From Jiulongibacter sediminis (GTDB taxonomy: Bacteria; Bacteroidota; Bacteroidia; Cytophagales; Spirosomataceae), in NCBI RefSeq assembly GCF_001306455.1, contig NZ_LGTQ01000006.1, positions 124,001-188,000 of the forward strand: 64,000 nucleotides of DNA. Reading direction: 5' to 3'. Below the pieces are notes generated by a model. It saw only the letters and a program-made list of their open reading frames with translations, had not been told where the DNA came from and ran no database searches. Both the position numbers and the translations under genes were made by a program. This document shows, piece by piece, positions 16,389-24,901 of the stretch; position 1 is the first letter of the stretch, and every line of letters starts with the position of its first letter.

Positions 16389-17342
16389 TTATGGTATTAA
16401 GATCGGTTTAATTCCAGTTTTGAATTCATTGCCAAAGCCGGAGTTATTTGGCTCGTAAGGTTCTGTAAGTTCAGCGTTAATCCCATTTTCCGGAATTTCA
16501 TCTTCATGACCCAGAGCCCAATAGATTCCATTCAGTGCCAGTTTACGCATGTTCTCAATTTTGAAATCAAAAGGGTGGCCCAGGGTCGTAAAAAATACCC
16601 GTGACGCTTTGCCTGAGGTCCCAGTGTAGGTCTTTGTCCATGCTACAGGATTTGTCAATGGATATTTGTCTAAATCACCATTCATTTCATGGTTTGATTT
16701 CAGCGACCTTCCCTCCAGAAATGGCTTGCTGTCTCCCGCGAGTTTCCAGTCCCCGCCATCTACGTGATAGAGCCAGGAGTAAGCCTCAAAGGGCTCTACG
16801 CCATTGAGAATAGGAGTATCAGCTTCCGGTAGAATACTGACTTCGGTCAGTTTGCCATGACCATCTTCAAAATGCCCGTGATGAGTGATCCACTGCTGCC
16901 CGAAAACCTTGGTTGGCCATTCATTGTTCATTTGCTTTTGAGTGGTGTCATTCTTGTATAAGAAAGTATGCGTTGCTGTTCGGAAACCTACCATTGGTCT
17001 TCCACTTTCTGCATAGTCAGTGATATATTTCAATTCTTCTGGCGGAAGCTCACGGAAACGGGCAAACATAACCATTAGATCAGCGTCTTTAAGAGCCTCA
17101 AGGCCTTCAATGTGGTCAAGACGGTTGGGGTCAATATAGCCGGCAGAATCCACCGAGAAGCAAAGAGAAATCTCGGCACCCATTTCTCTTTTCAGAATTT
17201 TAGCCAGCATGGGCATTGATTCCTCCGAGCGGTATTCTTCATCGCCGATGACGAATACCACTTTGGGCTTTTCTGTATCTTCTTTTTCGGGCTGGCAGCC
17301 AAAGATGAGAGATAATATAAGTAGTGTTAAAAAGTATTTCAT
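16389..17342 (-). CDS. ThuA domain lipoprotein
   Basis: A 317-residue protein starting at the ATG at 17342, which gives a clean lipoprotein signal with lipobox 'LIFGCQPEK' (Cys16). The ThuA-like core, a glutamine-amidotransferase-like fold, shows 'VVFVIGDEEYRSEESMPML', 'ADLMVMFARFRELPPEEL', 'GRPMVGFRTATHTF', 'HHGHFEDGHGKL' and 'RVFFTTLGHPFDF'. ThuA proteins are tied to trehalose and sucrose use through 3-keto sugars and are frequent in planctomycete-like carbohydrate loci, as here. The exact reaction is unproven. It is encoded 10 bases after the large haem/propeller gene. Confidence 0.83.
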   Translation of the reverse strand: MKYFLTLLILSLIFGCQPEKEDTEKPKVVFVIGDEEYRSEESMPMLAKILKREMGAEISLCFSVDSAGYIDPNRLDHIEGLEALKDADLMVMFARFRELPPEELKYITDYAESGRPMVGFRTATHTFLYKNDTTQKQMNNEWPTKVFGQQWITHHGHFEDGHGKLTEVSILPEADTPILNGVEPFEAYSWLYHVDGGDWKLAGDSKPFLEGRSLKSNHEMNGDLDKYPLTNPVAWTKTYTGTSGKASRVFFTTLGHPFDFKIENMRKLALNGIYWALGHEDEIPENGINAELTEPYEPNNSGFGNEFKTGIKPILIP

Positions 17343-17352
17343 TAGGTTTTGT

Positions 17353-20300
17353 TTAGAGCTCCTCTGCTGTGTAAAATCCATTTCGGTTTGCTGTAGCTTC
17401 TCTTACTTTTTTCACCGTTTCCGGTTTTACGGCCTTTGATAAATTGCCAAAGGAACTGCGAATGTAAGTCAGCACATCGGCAATTTCCTGATCATTTAGC
17501 ATTCCGCCAAAAGGTGTCATAGGTACCTGACCGGGGTATTTTTTACCCGCCACTTCAATAGGACCATACAGGCCATGAAGTACAATTTTAATGAGTCGTT
17601 CTTCATCGCCTTGCACCCAATCATTTCCGGCCAGCGGCGGGAAACCCGAACTTTCAAGTCCTTTTCCATCTGGCTGGTGGCAGGTTTCGCAGAAGCCGTC
17701 GCGACTGTATATTTCTTTTCCCGAAAGGAAAGATTTCTGCTCTTCAGAAGAGAGCATAGCTGGCATAGGGCCGTCTTCTTTTTCTTTCGGGATATAAGGC
17801 TCCATATGTGCCAAAATAGCATCATGCTGAGCAGTCATCCAGTCGTCAAGTGGCTTTTGGGCAGCTATGGCCAGAACTTCTTTAGCTGTTTCATTATCAA
17901 GCCAAGATGCGGCCACCATAGCCTCAAGACGCACCCTCCCGTGCTCATCTGCAGCGGCTTTTTTGAGCAGAGCTACCTGATCTTTGACCTGATGGCCAGT
18001 ATATCTCAAAACGCGAACGGCTGAAGCTCTGGCCTTGTAACTTTTGGCATTCAAAAGTGCATTGAGCAAATCCTGATCTACAGCGTTGAGTCCCCATGTC
18101 ACCCATAATGCTTCCAGTATATGGTGCTCGTACTGCGTGTCCGATTTGTCAAGATCAGTTACCCATTTTTTGATGGCACTCAGCACATCACTTTTATTAT
18201 GCTCACGCAATTCGCGGCGACTGCGATAGCGGGTTCTGTATTCGGGTAATTTCAAATTGTCCAGCAAAGTTTCAATTGATGCCCCATCTACTTTGGCCGG
18301 ATCCACAAGTGGGCGGGACGGGTAGGTAATTCGGTATATTCTTCCGTGAACATGATCTCTCAACGGATCGCGGGCATTGTGCTGCATGTGACCCACCAGT
18401 ACATTATGCCAATCTACCAGATATAAAGAGCCATCCGGGGCGAACTCCATGTCTACCGGCCTGAAGTTGGGGTCGTCGCTACGGACTAAATCTAAGCGAT
18501 GTTGAGTACCATAGCCTGTTCCGTCATCAACTACTTTATGCATCTTGGATCCCAAAAAACCGATTGTATTATTTATCAAAACATCCCCTTGCACTTCATC
18601 AGGAAAATGACGGCTGTGTACAAATTCAAGTCCGGAGGTAGGTCTTACCCGATGTTTATCTTCAATCAGATTCTTTGACCGGGGATTACTTAATCCGTAT
18701 TTAGACTTGATGCTTCCCGGCATCATCCACTCCACATCGGGGCTTGAAGTATAGGCGAAGAAGTTTTGACCCCAATGGTCAAAAGCAATTCCCCAAGGGT
18801 TCGGAATAGCAAGCTGAGCCGTTCTTTCCAGTTTTTTCAGTTGTGGAGAATAGCGATAAAAACCACCGTTGGTAGCTCTCACAGTGCCGTATGGAGTTTC
18901 CACGTTGGTATGAAGAAAAACACCTTCGCCCATGTAGATGGCTCCTGAAGGGTCGGCACAGAAAGCACTGATCACATGATGGGTGTCATGGTCATCAAAG
19001 CCGCTGAGCACTATTTCAACCTTATCGGCTTTGTCATCGCCATCGGTATCTACAAAATATTTAAGGTTGGTGCCTTGTGAAATGTAAACCCCATTCTTTC
19101 CGTCAGGAGTAGGAGCAAACTCAAAACCCGCCGGAATGTGTAGTTTATCCGCAAATACCGTCAGCTTGTCGGCTTTGTAGTCTCCGTCTGTATCTTCGAG
19201 AATAATCAGTTTGTCGTTTGGTTTCGGGTCACCAGGTTTATAATGTGGATACGTGGGCATTACAGCCACCCAAAGCCGGCCTTTATTATCAAAAGACATT
19301 TGAGATGGATTCGCCAGCTCAGGGAAATCTTCCTCAGAAGCAAATAGCTCAATTTTATACCCGGGAGCCATGTGAAATTGACTCATGGACTCTTCTCCGT
19401 AAAGGTACCTGGCTTTTCCCGGCAGGGTAAAATTGGTTTCAATGGTGGCCAGCGTTTGAGTATGAGCATCGGCTTTAGCCAGATCATACTCTCCACCCTT
19501 TACCGTTTTCCAGATGAGCGTATCTCTGATAGCCGTCATCTGCCTGATTTTCGTTAGCTCATTCGGGTAATTTTCATTGCCAAATGGCCGGTACCTTCTT
19601 CCGTAAACGTGAACCCCGTTCGGGATTTTGTAATCATTATGCCAGAAGTAATTCTTTTCCAGAACCGCTTCTTTGACCTTATCATATAAGTTTTGGTCTC
19701 CTTTTCTATTGGCAGAACCAAAGACCTTATCGGCCAGCAGAACAGAGAATTTTTGATAACCTTCATCATTAAGCTGAAGGCCATCTATGGTCAGTTTTTC
19801 AGAAGAAAACCAGTCTTTACTTGTACTAAAGGCATTGACATAGAGAACATCATTTTGCTTTGCAACCTCCTCAATAGCCTTGGCATATAATTGAAGGTTT
19901 TTATTTTCCTCAACACCATCCGGCAGATCGAATTCGTCAGAAAGATCCTGAAACGCAATTGGCGAAACCAGTGCCAGTTGCGGAGCAATACTATCATTAT
20001 AGACCATGGAATTGGTATGGTCTATAAAAGCCTGCAGCTCATTTTTGAAATTCTCAAGCCCAGCTTCACCGGCATACGATTCTGAGAAACCAAAGCAGGC
20101 GATAAGTATGTCTGTTTTATGTTTGCTCAGCCATTCATCAGGTGTTTCAAAATGTCCCTGGCTACCGGAGTTTTGAGCCAGATCAGTCTGGAATTTCTCA
20201 GCACCCGGAAACGCCCACGGCGAAACCCGTCCCGAATGTGGCCTGAAACCCGGAGTATCGCCACCATCACACATGTTACGGATGTACAGGTCTTTCTCTG

Positions 20301-20496
20301 GGTATCGCATGTGCATTTCGGTCTCGAAATATCCGAAATTGATCATACGTGAGCAGAGGTTATTGCCAATAAGGGTAATGTGACTGCCTTGCTCCAGCTG
20401 AAGTGCTTTTTCCGGTTGACAAGAAAACATCAAAAAAAGGTAAGCGAGGGTCAGAAAACTCAGTCCAGAGTTTTTTAGGCTATATTGTTTTAACAT
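17353..20496 (-). CDS. Large lipoprotein: SGNH-like, beta-propeller, HEAT-like and cytochrome c domains
   Basis: A 1047-residue protein with lipobox 'FLMFSCQPEK' (Cys26). Residues 35-260 resemble an SGNH hydrolase but the key residues look replaced: 'LIGNNLCSRM' where GDS is expected, 'ACFGFSESYAG' for GxND, and 'IDGLQLNDEGY' for the DxxH block. Residues 380-750 form a PVC-type beta-propeller ('MSFDNKGRLWVAVMPTYPH', 'VDTDGDDKADKVE', 'MEFAPDGSLYLVDWHN'). A HEAT-like repeat region (about 760-910) follows. The last 130 residues are a c-type cytochrome with 'CETCHQPDGKGLES' and 'VPMTPFGGMLNDQEI' supplying a Met ligand candidate. It is the first gene of the cluster and probably a periplasmic, membrane-anchored carbohydrate-oxidising electron carrier. 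Confidence 0.85.
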   Translation of the reverse strand: MLKQYSLKNSGLSFLTLAYLFLMFSCQPEKALQLEQGSHITLIGNNLCSRMINFGYFETEMHMRYPEKDLYIRNMCDGGDTPGFRPHSGRVSPWAFPGAEKFQTDLAQNSGSQGHFETPDEWLSKHKTDILIACFGFSESYAGEAGLENFKNELQAFIDHTNSMVYNDSIAPQLALVSPIAFQDLSDEFDLPDGVEENKNLQLYAKAIEEVAKQNDVLYVNAFSTSKDWFSSEKLTIDGLQLNDEGYQKFSVLLADKVFGSANRKGDQNLYDKVKEAVLEKNYFWHNDYKIPNGVHVYGRRYRPFGNENYPNELTKIRQMTAIRDTLIWKTVKGGEYDLAKADAHTQTLATIETNFTLPGKARYLYGEESMSQFHMAPGYKIELFASEEDFPELANPSQMSFDNKGRLWVAVMPTYPHYKPGDPKPNDKLIILEDTDGDYKADKLTVFADKLHIPAGFEFAPTPDGKNGVYISQGTNLKYFVDTDGDDKADKVEIVLSGFDDHDTHHVISAFCADPSGAIYMGEGVFLHTNVETPYGTVRATNGGFYRYSPQLKKLERTAQLAIPNPWGIAFDHWGQNFFAYTSSPDVEWMMPGSIKSKYGLSNPRSKNLIEDKHRVRPTSGLEFVHSRHFPDEVQGDVLINNTIGFLGSKMHKVVDDGTGYGTQHRLDLVRSDDPNFRPVDMEFAPDGSLYLVDWHNVLVGHMQHNARDPLRDHVHGRIYRITYPSRPLVDPAKVDGASIETLLDNLKLPEYRTRYRSRRELREHNKSDVLSAIKKWVTDLDKSDTQYEHHILEALWVTWGLNAVDQDLLNALLNAKSYKARASAVRVLRYTGHQVKDQVALLKKAAADEHGRVRLEAMVAASWLDNETAKEVLAIAAQKPLDDWMTAQHDAILAHMEPYIPKEKEDGPMPAMLSSEEQKSFLSGKEIYSRDGFCETCHQPDGKGLESSGFPPLAGNDWVQGDEERLIKIVLHGLYGPIEVAGKKYPGQVPMTPFGGMLNDQEIADVLTYIRSSFGNLSKAVKPETVKKVREATANRNGFYTAEEL

Positions 20497-20706
20497 TAGG
20501 GTTTTCGTCCTGAGTTGAATAAAGGATTTCTAAAATAAGAAGAAAGGCGAGATTTAGCTTCATATACTCCACTCTGATTGCAGAAGGCACATGAAATTCA
20601 GGCATTTGATAGAATAAATGCCTGTAAGCGTCGATCAAATACTTTAGCTGACAAACCTTTTGGGTAGCCTGAAGTCAAAGAAGCGAACAACAAAAAACAA
20701 CGTATT

Positions 20707-21096
20707 ATGAAAAAACTAATGATGATTTCGGCCCTGATGGCCCTGGCTTTTGGAACGTATGCACAGCGTGGAGCCAGAAAAGATGTAAAACCTGAAGAGC
20801 GAGCTCAAAAAAGTGCTGAGAAAATGAAAGAAGAGCTGGGATTAAGCGAAGAACAATACCAGAAGGTACTTTCTCTCCATGAAATAAGATCGGCAAAAAT
20901 GGAGCAACGCCATGAAGAAATGATGTCTCGTAGAGAAGAAATGAAAGCTGAACGTGATACTTATCAAAGAGAACTCAAAGGGATTTTGACTGCTGAACAG
21001 TATGCATCTCTTGAGGCCAAACGCGAGGAGCGGAAAGAACAGTTTAAAAAACACCGACTGGAGCGAAGAGATGGCGGAGGCCATCATAGAAAATAG
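20707..21096 (+). CDS. Spy/CpxP-like exported helical protein
   Basis: A 129-residue protein with a signal peptide cleaved after 'AFGTYAQ'. The mature part is charged and helical with 'ERAQKSAEKMKEELGLSEEQ', then 'KVLSLHEIRSAKM' and 'LKGILTAEQYASLEAKREE', where 'LSEEQ' and 'LTAEQ' recall the LTxxQ motif of the Spy/CpxP periplasmic chaperone family. The tail is basic and glycine/histidine rich. It probably binds unfolded envelope proteins or metal, but no regulator gene is adjacent. A GNRA-loop hairpin follows the stop. Confidence 0.65.
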   Translation: MKKLMMISALMALAFGTYAQRGARKDVKPEERAQKSAEKMKEELGLSEEQYQKVLSLHEIRSAKMEQRHEEMMSRREEMKAERDTYQRELKGILTAEQYASLEAKREERKEQFKKHRLERRDGGGHHRK

Positions 21097-21110
21097 AGCA
21101 TAAGGAACAG

Positions 21111-21137
21111 ACCCTGTGAGAAATCGCAGGGTTTTTT
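21111..21137 (+). terminator. Terminator after the Spy-like gene
   Basis: A 9-bp stem (21111-21119 with 21124-21132, one G-U pair) closes a GAAA tetraloop and is followed by a run of T residues, a standard rho-independent terminator. Confidence 0.85.
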
Positions 21138-21209
21138 GTGTCAAAATTCAGCTGAAGATTGAGACGTTTGTGTTAAACTTTACGACCTTTCCTCAAAATC
21201 AATATTGAA

Positions 21210-21785
21210 ATGCTGAAATACCTGACCCTTTTGACCTTTCTTTCATTTGCTTCTTTTTCACAAGACTTACCTTATCGGGAGATTCCTGAATACCCTGAAA
21301 GTTTTTCGGCGAATAATGTCGTAGTGAGGATGATTGAAGGGCTTGCCTTTCGGTATTACTGGGCCACAGAGGGGCTTCGTGAAGAGGATTTAAATTATAA
21401 GCCTTCGGCAGGTGGGCGTACCACGTTTCAGACTATTGAGCACATAAACGGACTGGTGAATGTCTCAAAAAATACAATTTTCAATGTGCCAACAGCATTT
21501 GGCCCACGGCCTGAGAAGACTTTTGAGGAGTTAAGAAAAGAGACTTTATCAAATCTTGAGCTAGCCGCAAACCTGTTGCGTGAGCACCCAGAAACAGAGC
21601 TTGAAGAATTAAAAATGGTTTTTAAATCTGAAAATAGCGAAACCGTGTATCCATTCTGGAACTTGATCAATGGACCTCTGGAAGATGCTGTTTGGCACGT
21701 GGGTCAGGTGATAACTTTCAGAAGGTCATCGGGTAATCCGTATAATAGTAAAGCCGGCGTTTTAACTGGTAAAGTAAGCGAATAA
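21210..21785 (+). CDS. DinB-like fold protein with signal peptide
   Basis: A 191-residue protein with an N-terminal hydrophobic signal ending near 'ASFSQDLP'. The rest follows the DinB/YfiT four-helix bundle: 'VVRMIEGLAFRYYWATEGL', 'TTFQTIEHINGLV' with a metal-ligand His, and 'EDAVWHVGQVITFRRSSG' with the second His and family-typical helix 4. DinB superfamily members bind divalent metal and often act as thiol-dependent transferases. An exported version is uncommon and its role is unknown. It stands alone between the Spy-like gene and a response regulator of opposite orientation. Confidence 0.7.
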   Translation: MLKYLTLLTFLSFASFSQDLPYREIPEYPESFSANNVVVRMIEGLAFRYYWATEGLREEDLNYKPSAGGRTTFQTIEHINGLVNVSKNTIFNVPTAFGPRPEKTFEELRKETLSNLELAANLLREHPETELEELKMVFKSENSETVYPFWNLINGPLEDAVWHVGQVITFRRSSGNPYNSKAGVLTGKVSE

Positions 21786-21848
21786 GCAGTCGTAGAGGTG
21801 TAGACAAATTTCTACATTTCTACACTTTGGCTTTTCAAGATTGTAGAA

Positions 21849-22187
21849 TTATTTAATCAGGTTTACAATGGTAGAAAGCTCAAAAGGTTTTGGAATAAAC
21901 CGGTCAGCCCCGTTTTGCGTAGCTTCATTTTGCAGGGAACTATAGGCCGAAATCATGTAAACCTTAATTTCCGGGAACTGCGTTTTTATACTGTTGATAT
22001 GATTGATTCCTAAACCATCCGGCAGGTTATTGTCCAATAAGACAACATCCGGTTTTGTCCTTTTTATAGCCGTAAGGCCATCTGTAAGGGTGTTTTCGTA
22101 AGAAACATCCATTGAGTTCTTACTTAGGTATCGTTGCAGTAAAATGCAAATATCCTCCTCATCATCTATTATAAGCACACGTTTCAT
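21849..22187 (-). CDS. Single-domain response regulator
   Basis: A 112-residue receiver domain with no output domain. Acidic pocket residues are in 'VLIIDDEEDI', the phosphorylated Asp in 'VVLLDNNLPDG', the switch Ser in 'VYMISAYSS' and the conserved Lys in 'RFIPKPFE'. Such stand-alone receivers relay phosphate or bind a target protein allosterically. No histidine kinase is encoded in the window, so the cognate kinase is unknown. The divergent downstream neighbour gives no clue. Confidence 0.88.
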   Translation of the reverse strand: MKRVLIIDDEEDICILLQRYLSKNSMDVSYENTLTDGLTAIKRTKPDVVLLDNNLPDGLGINHINSIKTQFPEIKVYMISAYSSLQNEATQNGADRFIPKPFELSTIVNLIK

Positions 22188-22313
22188 TTTCCTGTTTGTT
22201 GTAGATTAAGTTTCTCTGGTTAGGCTTTGATTCATGTTACCTTATGATGCCAGAGAATCACTGTTCTCGGTATTCAGAATCAAAAAACCATTCCAAAAGA
22301 CTAATTGTGAACT

Positions 22314-22344
22314 AAAAAAGGAGATAAGCTTAGCTCATCTCCTT
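22314..22344 (-). terminator. Terminator of the OmpA-like lipoprotein gene
   Basis: On the - strand AAGGAGAT (22337-22344) pairs with ATCTCCTT (22318-22325) and runs into TTTTTT. The inner AGCTAAGCT also self-pairs, extending the hairpin. Confidence 0.8.
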
Positions 22345-22366
22345 CAATATTGGTTTTAATCCTTGC

Positions 22367-23077
22367 CTATCGCATTGCCATTTCGTTTCTCAACTCATTG
22401 GATGGGATAATCAGAAAATCCACTCTTCTGTTTTTGTTTTTACTGATACTGGTATTGTTTTTAAAGTCCGGGTATTTCTCGCCATAACTATTCACAAAAA
22501 AGCGGTTTTCATCTATACCACATCCGTGAAGATAATTAGCGGCCATCGCTGCTCTTTTATAAGCCAGTTTGTCGTTATGCTCCGCTGAGCCATCGCTATC
22601 GGCACGGCCTGCAACTAAAATGTAAGTGTCTGGCATTTGCTTCAGGTTATAAGCCAGAGATCTCAATACATCTTTTGATTTCTCATTGAGTGTAAACTCA
22701 TCTGACTCAAAAATATCTCCCTGATCAAGTGCAACAATTACTCCTTCTCCATATTGCAAAACCGATGCTCTGCCATTCAAATTTGAACTGATCATTTCAG
22801 CGTGATGTCCCATGGTATTGGTTAATTTGTAATTCGTAGAGCCTTCACTGGAGTATTTAAGAACTGTGTCAGCCAATGGAAACTCACTCACCAAAGCCAC
22901 TTCAGTGTACTCTTCCTGTCCGGTAGCTACCTGCATTTCTTTGTTTTCGACTTCGCTTGTCATTTCAGTAGTCTCGTCCATTTCCATAGTATCCGTTTCT
23001 GAGTCTGCCTCAGAATTACAGGCTGGTAAAAACAAAACAGACGATACTGCCAATGCAACTAAACTTAACTTTTTCAT
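22367..23077 (-). CDS. OmpA-family lipoprotein
   Basis: A 236-residue lipoprotein: lipobox 'LFLPACNSE' with Cys20, then an acidic, threonine/glutamate-rich linker to about residue 60. Residues 115-230 are an OmpA-like peptidoglycan-binding domain with 'GDIFESDEFTLNEKSKDVL', 'YILVAGRADSDGSAEHND', 'LAYKRAAMAANYL' and 'NKNRRVDFLI'. It should tether the outer membrane to peptidoglycan. A more divergent protein of similar plan is encoded at 29350-29970. Confidence 0.85.
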   Translation of the reverse strand: MKKLSLVALAVSSVLFLPACNSEADSETDTMEMDETTEMTSEVENKEMQVATGQEEYTEVALVSEFPLADTVLKYSSEGSTNYKLTNTMGHHAEMISSNLNGRASVLQYGEGVIVALDQGDIFESDEFTLNEKSKDVLRSLAYNLKQMPDTYILVAGRADSDGSAEHNDKLAYKRAAMAANYLHGCGIDENRFFVNSYGEKYPDFKNNTSISKNKNRRVDFLIIPSNELRNEMAMR

Positions 23078-23223
23078 AATTGTATTTTTTGGTTCTGTGA
23101 ATCGGGTTTGAAAAGTGTGTTCCTGTGGGGAATTGCTAAGTATGATGTAGAATTAGTGCCTCAAACGTGAAGAAAGTGTGGAGGTATAATGTTTTGTGAG
23201 TGTTTTTAAAACAACAGAATTTT

Positions 23224-23694
23224 ATGAAAAAGTTAGTAATTCTTACTTCCCTTATGCTGGCGAGCACTTTAATTTCAAACGCACAATACAAGGCCGCCTT
23301 TGGTGTTCGCTTCAGCGATGGGCCTGCCATATCAATGAAATTTGCTACAGGTAATAATGAAGCTGCCGAGGGCCTTCTCAGTGGATTTGGCAATGGCTTG
23401 AAAGCAACACTTTTATATGAGTGGCATAACCCCGCCTTCGGGACTAACCAGTGGAGATGGTATTATGGAGCCGGTGCTCACCTGGGAGCCTCTCCAGATA
23501 GAAACTGGAGAAACGATCGCCCGGGGCCTGATGGTGAATTTCACGTAGGTGCTGATGGTATCCTGGGACTAGAGCATACCTTCAGGGAGATTCCTCTTAA
23601 CCTGAGCATTGACTGGAAACCCGAATTTAATTTTGTGAACTACACCGGTGTGGCTCTTCCGGTTTTTGGAGCCACAGGCAGGTTGGCATTTTAA
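23224..23694 (+). CDS. Small outer membrane beta-barrel-like protein
   Basis: A 156-residue protein from the ATG at 23224, chosen because it begins directly with the signal peptide (cleaved after 'LISNAQ'). The mature sequence has alternating hydrophobic strands and many Gly/Trp/Tyr residues ('GLKATLLYEWHNPAFG', 'WRWYYGAGAHLGASPD', 'LGLEHTFREIPLNLSI') and ends in Phe, as outer membrane barrels do. About eight strands are likely. Function unknown; such proteins are widespread in Bacteroidota. Confidence 0.6.
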   Translation: MKKLVILTSLMLASTLISNAQYKAAFGVRFSDGPAISMKFATGNNEAAEGLLSGFGNGLKATLLYEWHNPAFGTNQWRWYYGAGAHLGASPDRNWRNDRPGPDGEFHVGADGILGLEHTFREIPLNLSIDWKPEFNFVNYTGVALPVFGATGRLAF

Positions 23695-23722
23695 AGAACC
23701 TGTTTTATAGCTATGGATGGGG

Positions 23723-23749
23723 AGGTCGCCTGAGAGGGCGGCCTTTTTT
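23723..23749. terminator. Terminator between convergent genes
   Basis: AGGTCGCC (23723-23730) pairs with GGCGGCCT (23737-23744, one G-U pair) and is followed by six T residues on the + strand, ending the beta-barrel gene just before the convergent endonuclease-like gene. Confidence 0.75.
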
Positions 23750-23753
23750 CATT

Positions 23754-24719
23754 TTAACTCTGCGGTAAATAGAATTTCACAAAAACTGGGAAGTGATCTG
23801 AGCCGACACTTTCTACACGTTTAAATTCAACAAGCTCAAAAGCCGGCGAACAAAAAACATGATCAAGAGGAATTCTGAACGGAGACCAGGTGGGGAAAGT
23901 AGGGTAAAATCCTCGGCCCTGGCGAGGGTCTTTTATACCGGTAAGCCGTTTGAACTTTCGGGTAACTCCGCTCCAGGCCACGTCATTTAAATCGCCAATG
24001 ACTAGATGGTGCTCAAATTCAGAGCTATGAATGGCCAAAGCCGTTTTCAGAATTTCACGATCTTTCTTTTTGGCATTCAGAGCCTCTCCCGGGACAGGCG
24101 GTTTTGGGTGAAGACCATATAATTTTACGGGTAGTTTGCCCATCTTAAAACTTACTTCTACAGATGGTATATCACCTTTCACCCGGTGGATAATTTCGCC
24201 TTCATCAAATGGGAACTTACTCATCAAAATGAGTCCGTAAGTGTCATCTTTAACTTCTTTTAGAACATATGGGTAATCCAATAAAATGGTACTGAGGGCC
24301 TGATCCCAGCCGTGGTCAGTTTCCAGAAAAAACAGCAGGTCGGGATCCAGCTCTTTGACTTTAGCAATTGACCTGTCGTACTCCCGGTTCTTCTGATAAA
24401 CATTAGATACATAGATACTTAAGGTGTTTTTGTTAATCTTTTCTTCGGTGGCTTTAACGGTGATTTTAGCAAGTCCCAAAAAAGGCATAATGCTGAGTAG
24501 GCAAAAGAAAAAGCTAATCACAGCTAACAGAATAGCCAGATAAGTTTTCCAACCAAAATGATCGGAAAACAACAAAAAGATAATCAATGTCAGATTTAGG
24601 ACAGCGTAAAATGATTTGAAGTAATCCTGTCCGCGAATGAGCCAGAAGTCGTTACCTGTTTCCGGAATAAAGGTACCGAGGGCCAGAGCCACTGCCACGT
24701 AGAGTAAAAGAGTTTCCAT
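23754..24719 (-). CDS. Membrane-anchored endonuclease/exonuclease/phosphatase family protein
   Basis: A 321-residue protein from the ATG at 24719. The first 90 residues contain three hydrophobic helices. The remainder is an EEP-fold catalytic domain: 'DLLFFLETDHGWDQAL' with the catalytic Glu, 'VKLYGLHPKPPVPGEA' with His, 'HHLVIGDLNDVAW' with Asp and Asn, and 'RVESVGSDHFPVF' with the terminal Asp-His. The catalytic set is complete. Such proteins face the periplasm and may cleave phosphodiester or phosphate esters; the substrate is unknown. DNA cleavage should not be assumed. Confidence 0.82.
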   Translation of the reverse strand: METLLLYVAVALALGTFIPETGNDFWLIRGQDYFKSFYAVLNLTLIIFLLFSDHFGWKTYLAILLAVISFFFCLLSIMPFLGLAKITVKATEEKINKNTLSIYVSNVYQKNREYDRSIAKVKELDPDLLFFLETDHGWDQALSTILLDYPYVLKEVKDDTYGLILMSKFPFDEGEIIHRVKGDIPSVEVSFKMGKLPVKLYGLHPKPPVPGEALNAKKKDREILKTALAIHSSEFEHHLVIGDLNDVAWSGVTRKFKRLTGIKDPRQGRGFYPTFPTWSPFRIPLDHVFCSPAFELVEFKRVESVGSDHFPVFVKFYLPQS

Positions 24720-24901
24720 ATATGGCAATATAAAATTTTCGAACCATCAATTCTGTAGAACTATTGACCCATATGAGGTGAGCATTCCCGCATATAGCGG
24801 TTATGGAGCCTGAATGATACAGGAATAACTCTTTTTGCTCATAGACCACTTCCACTATTGGAAAATTGAATTGGGCCGCAAAGCCCTGTAAAACACAAAT
24901 T

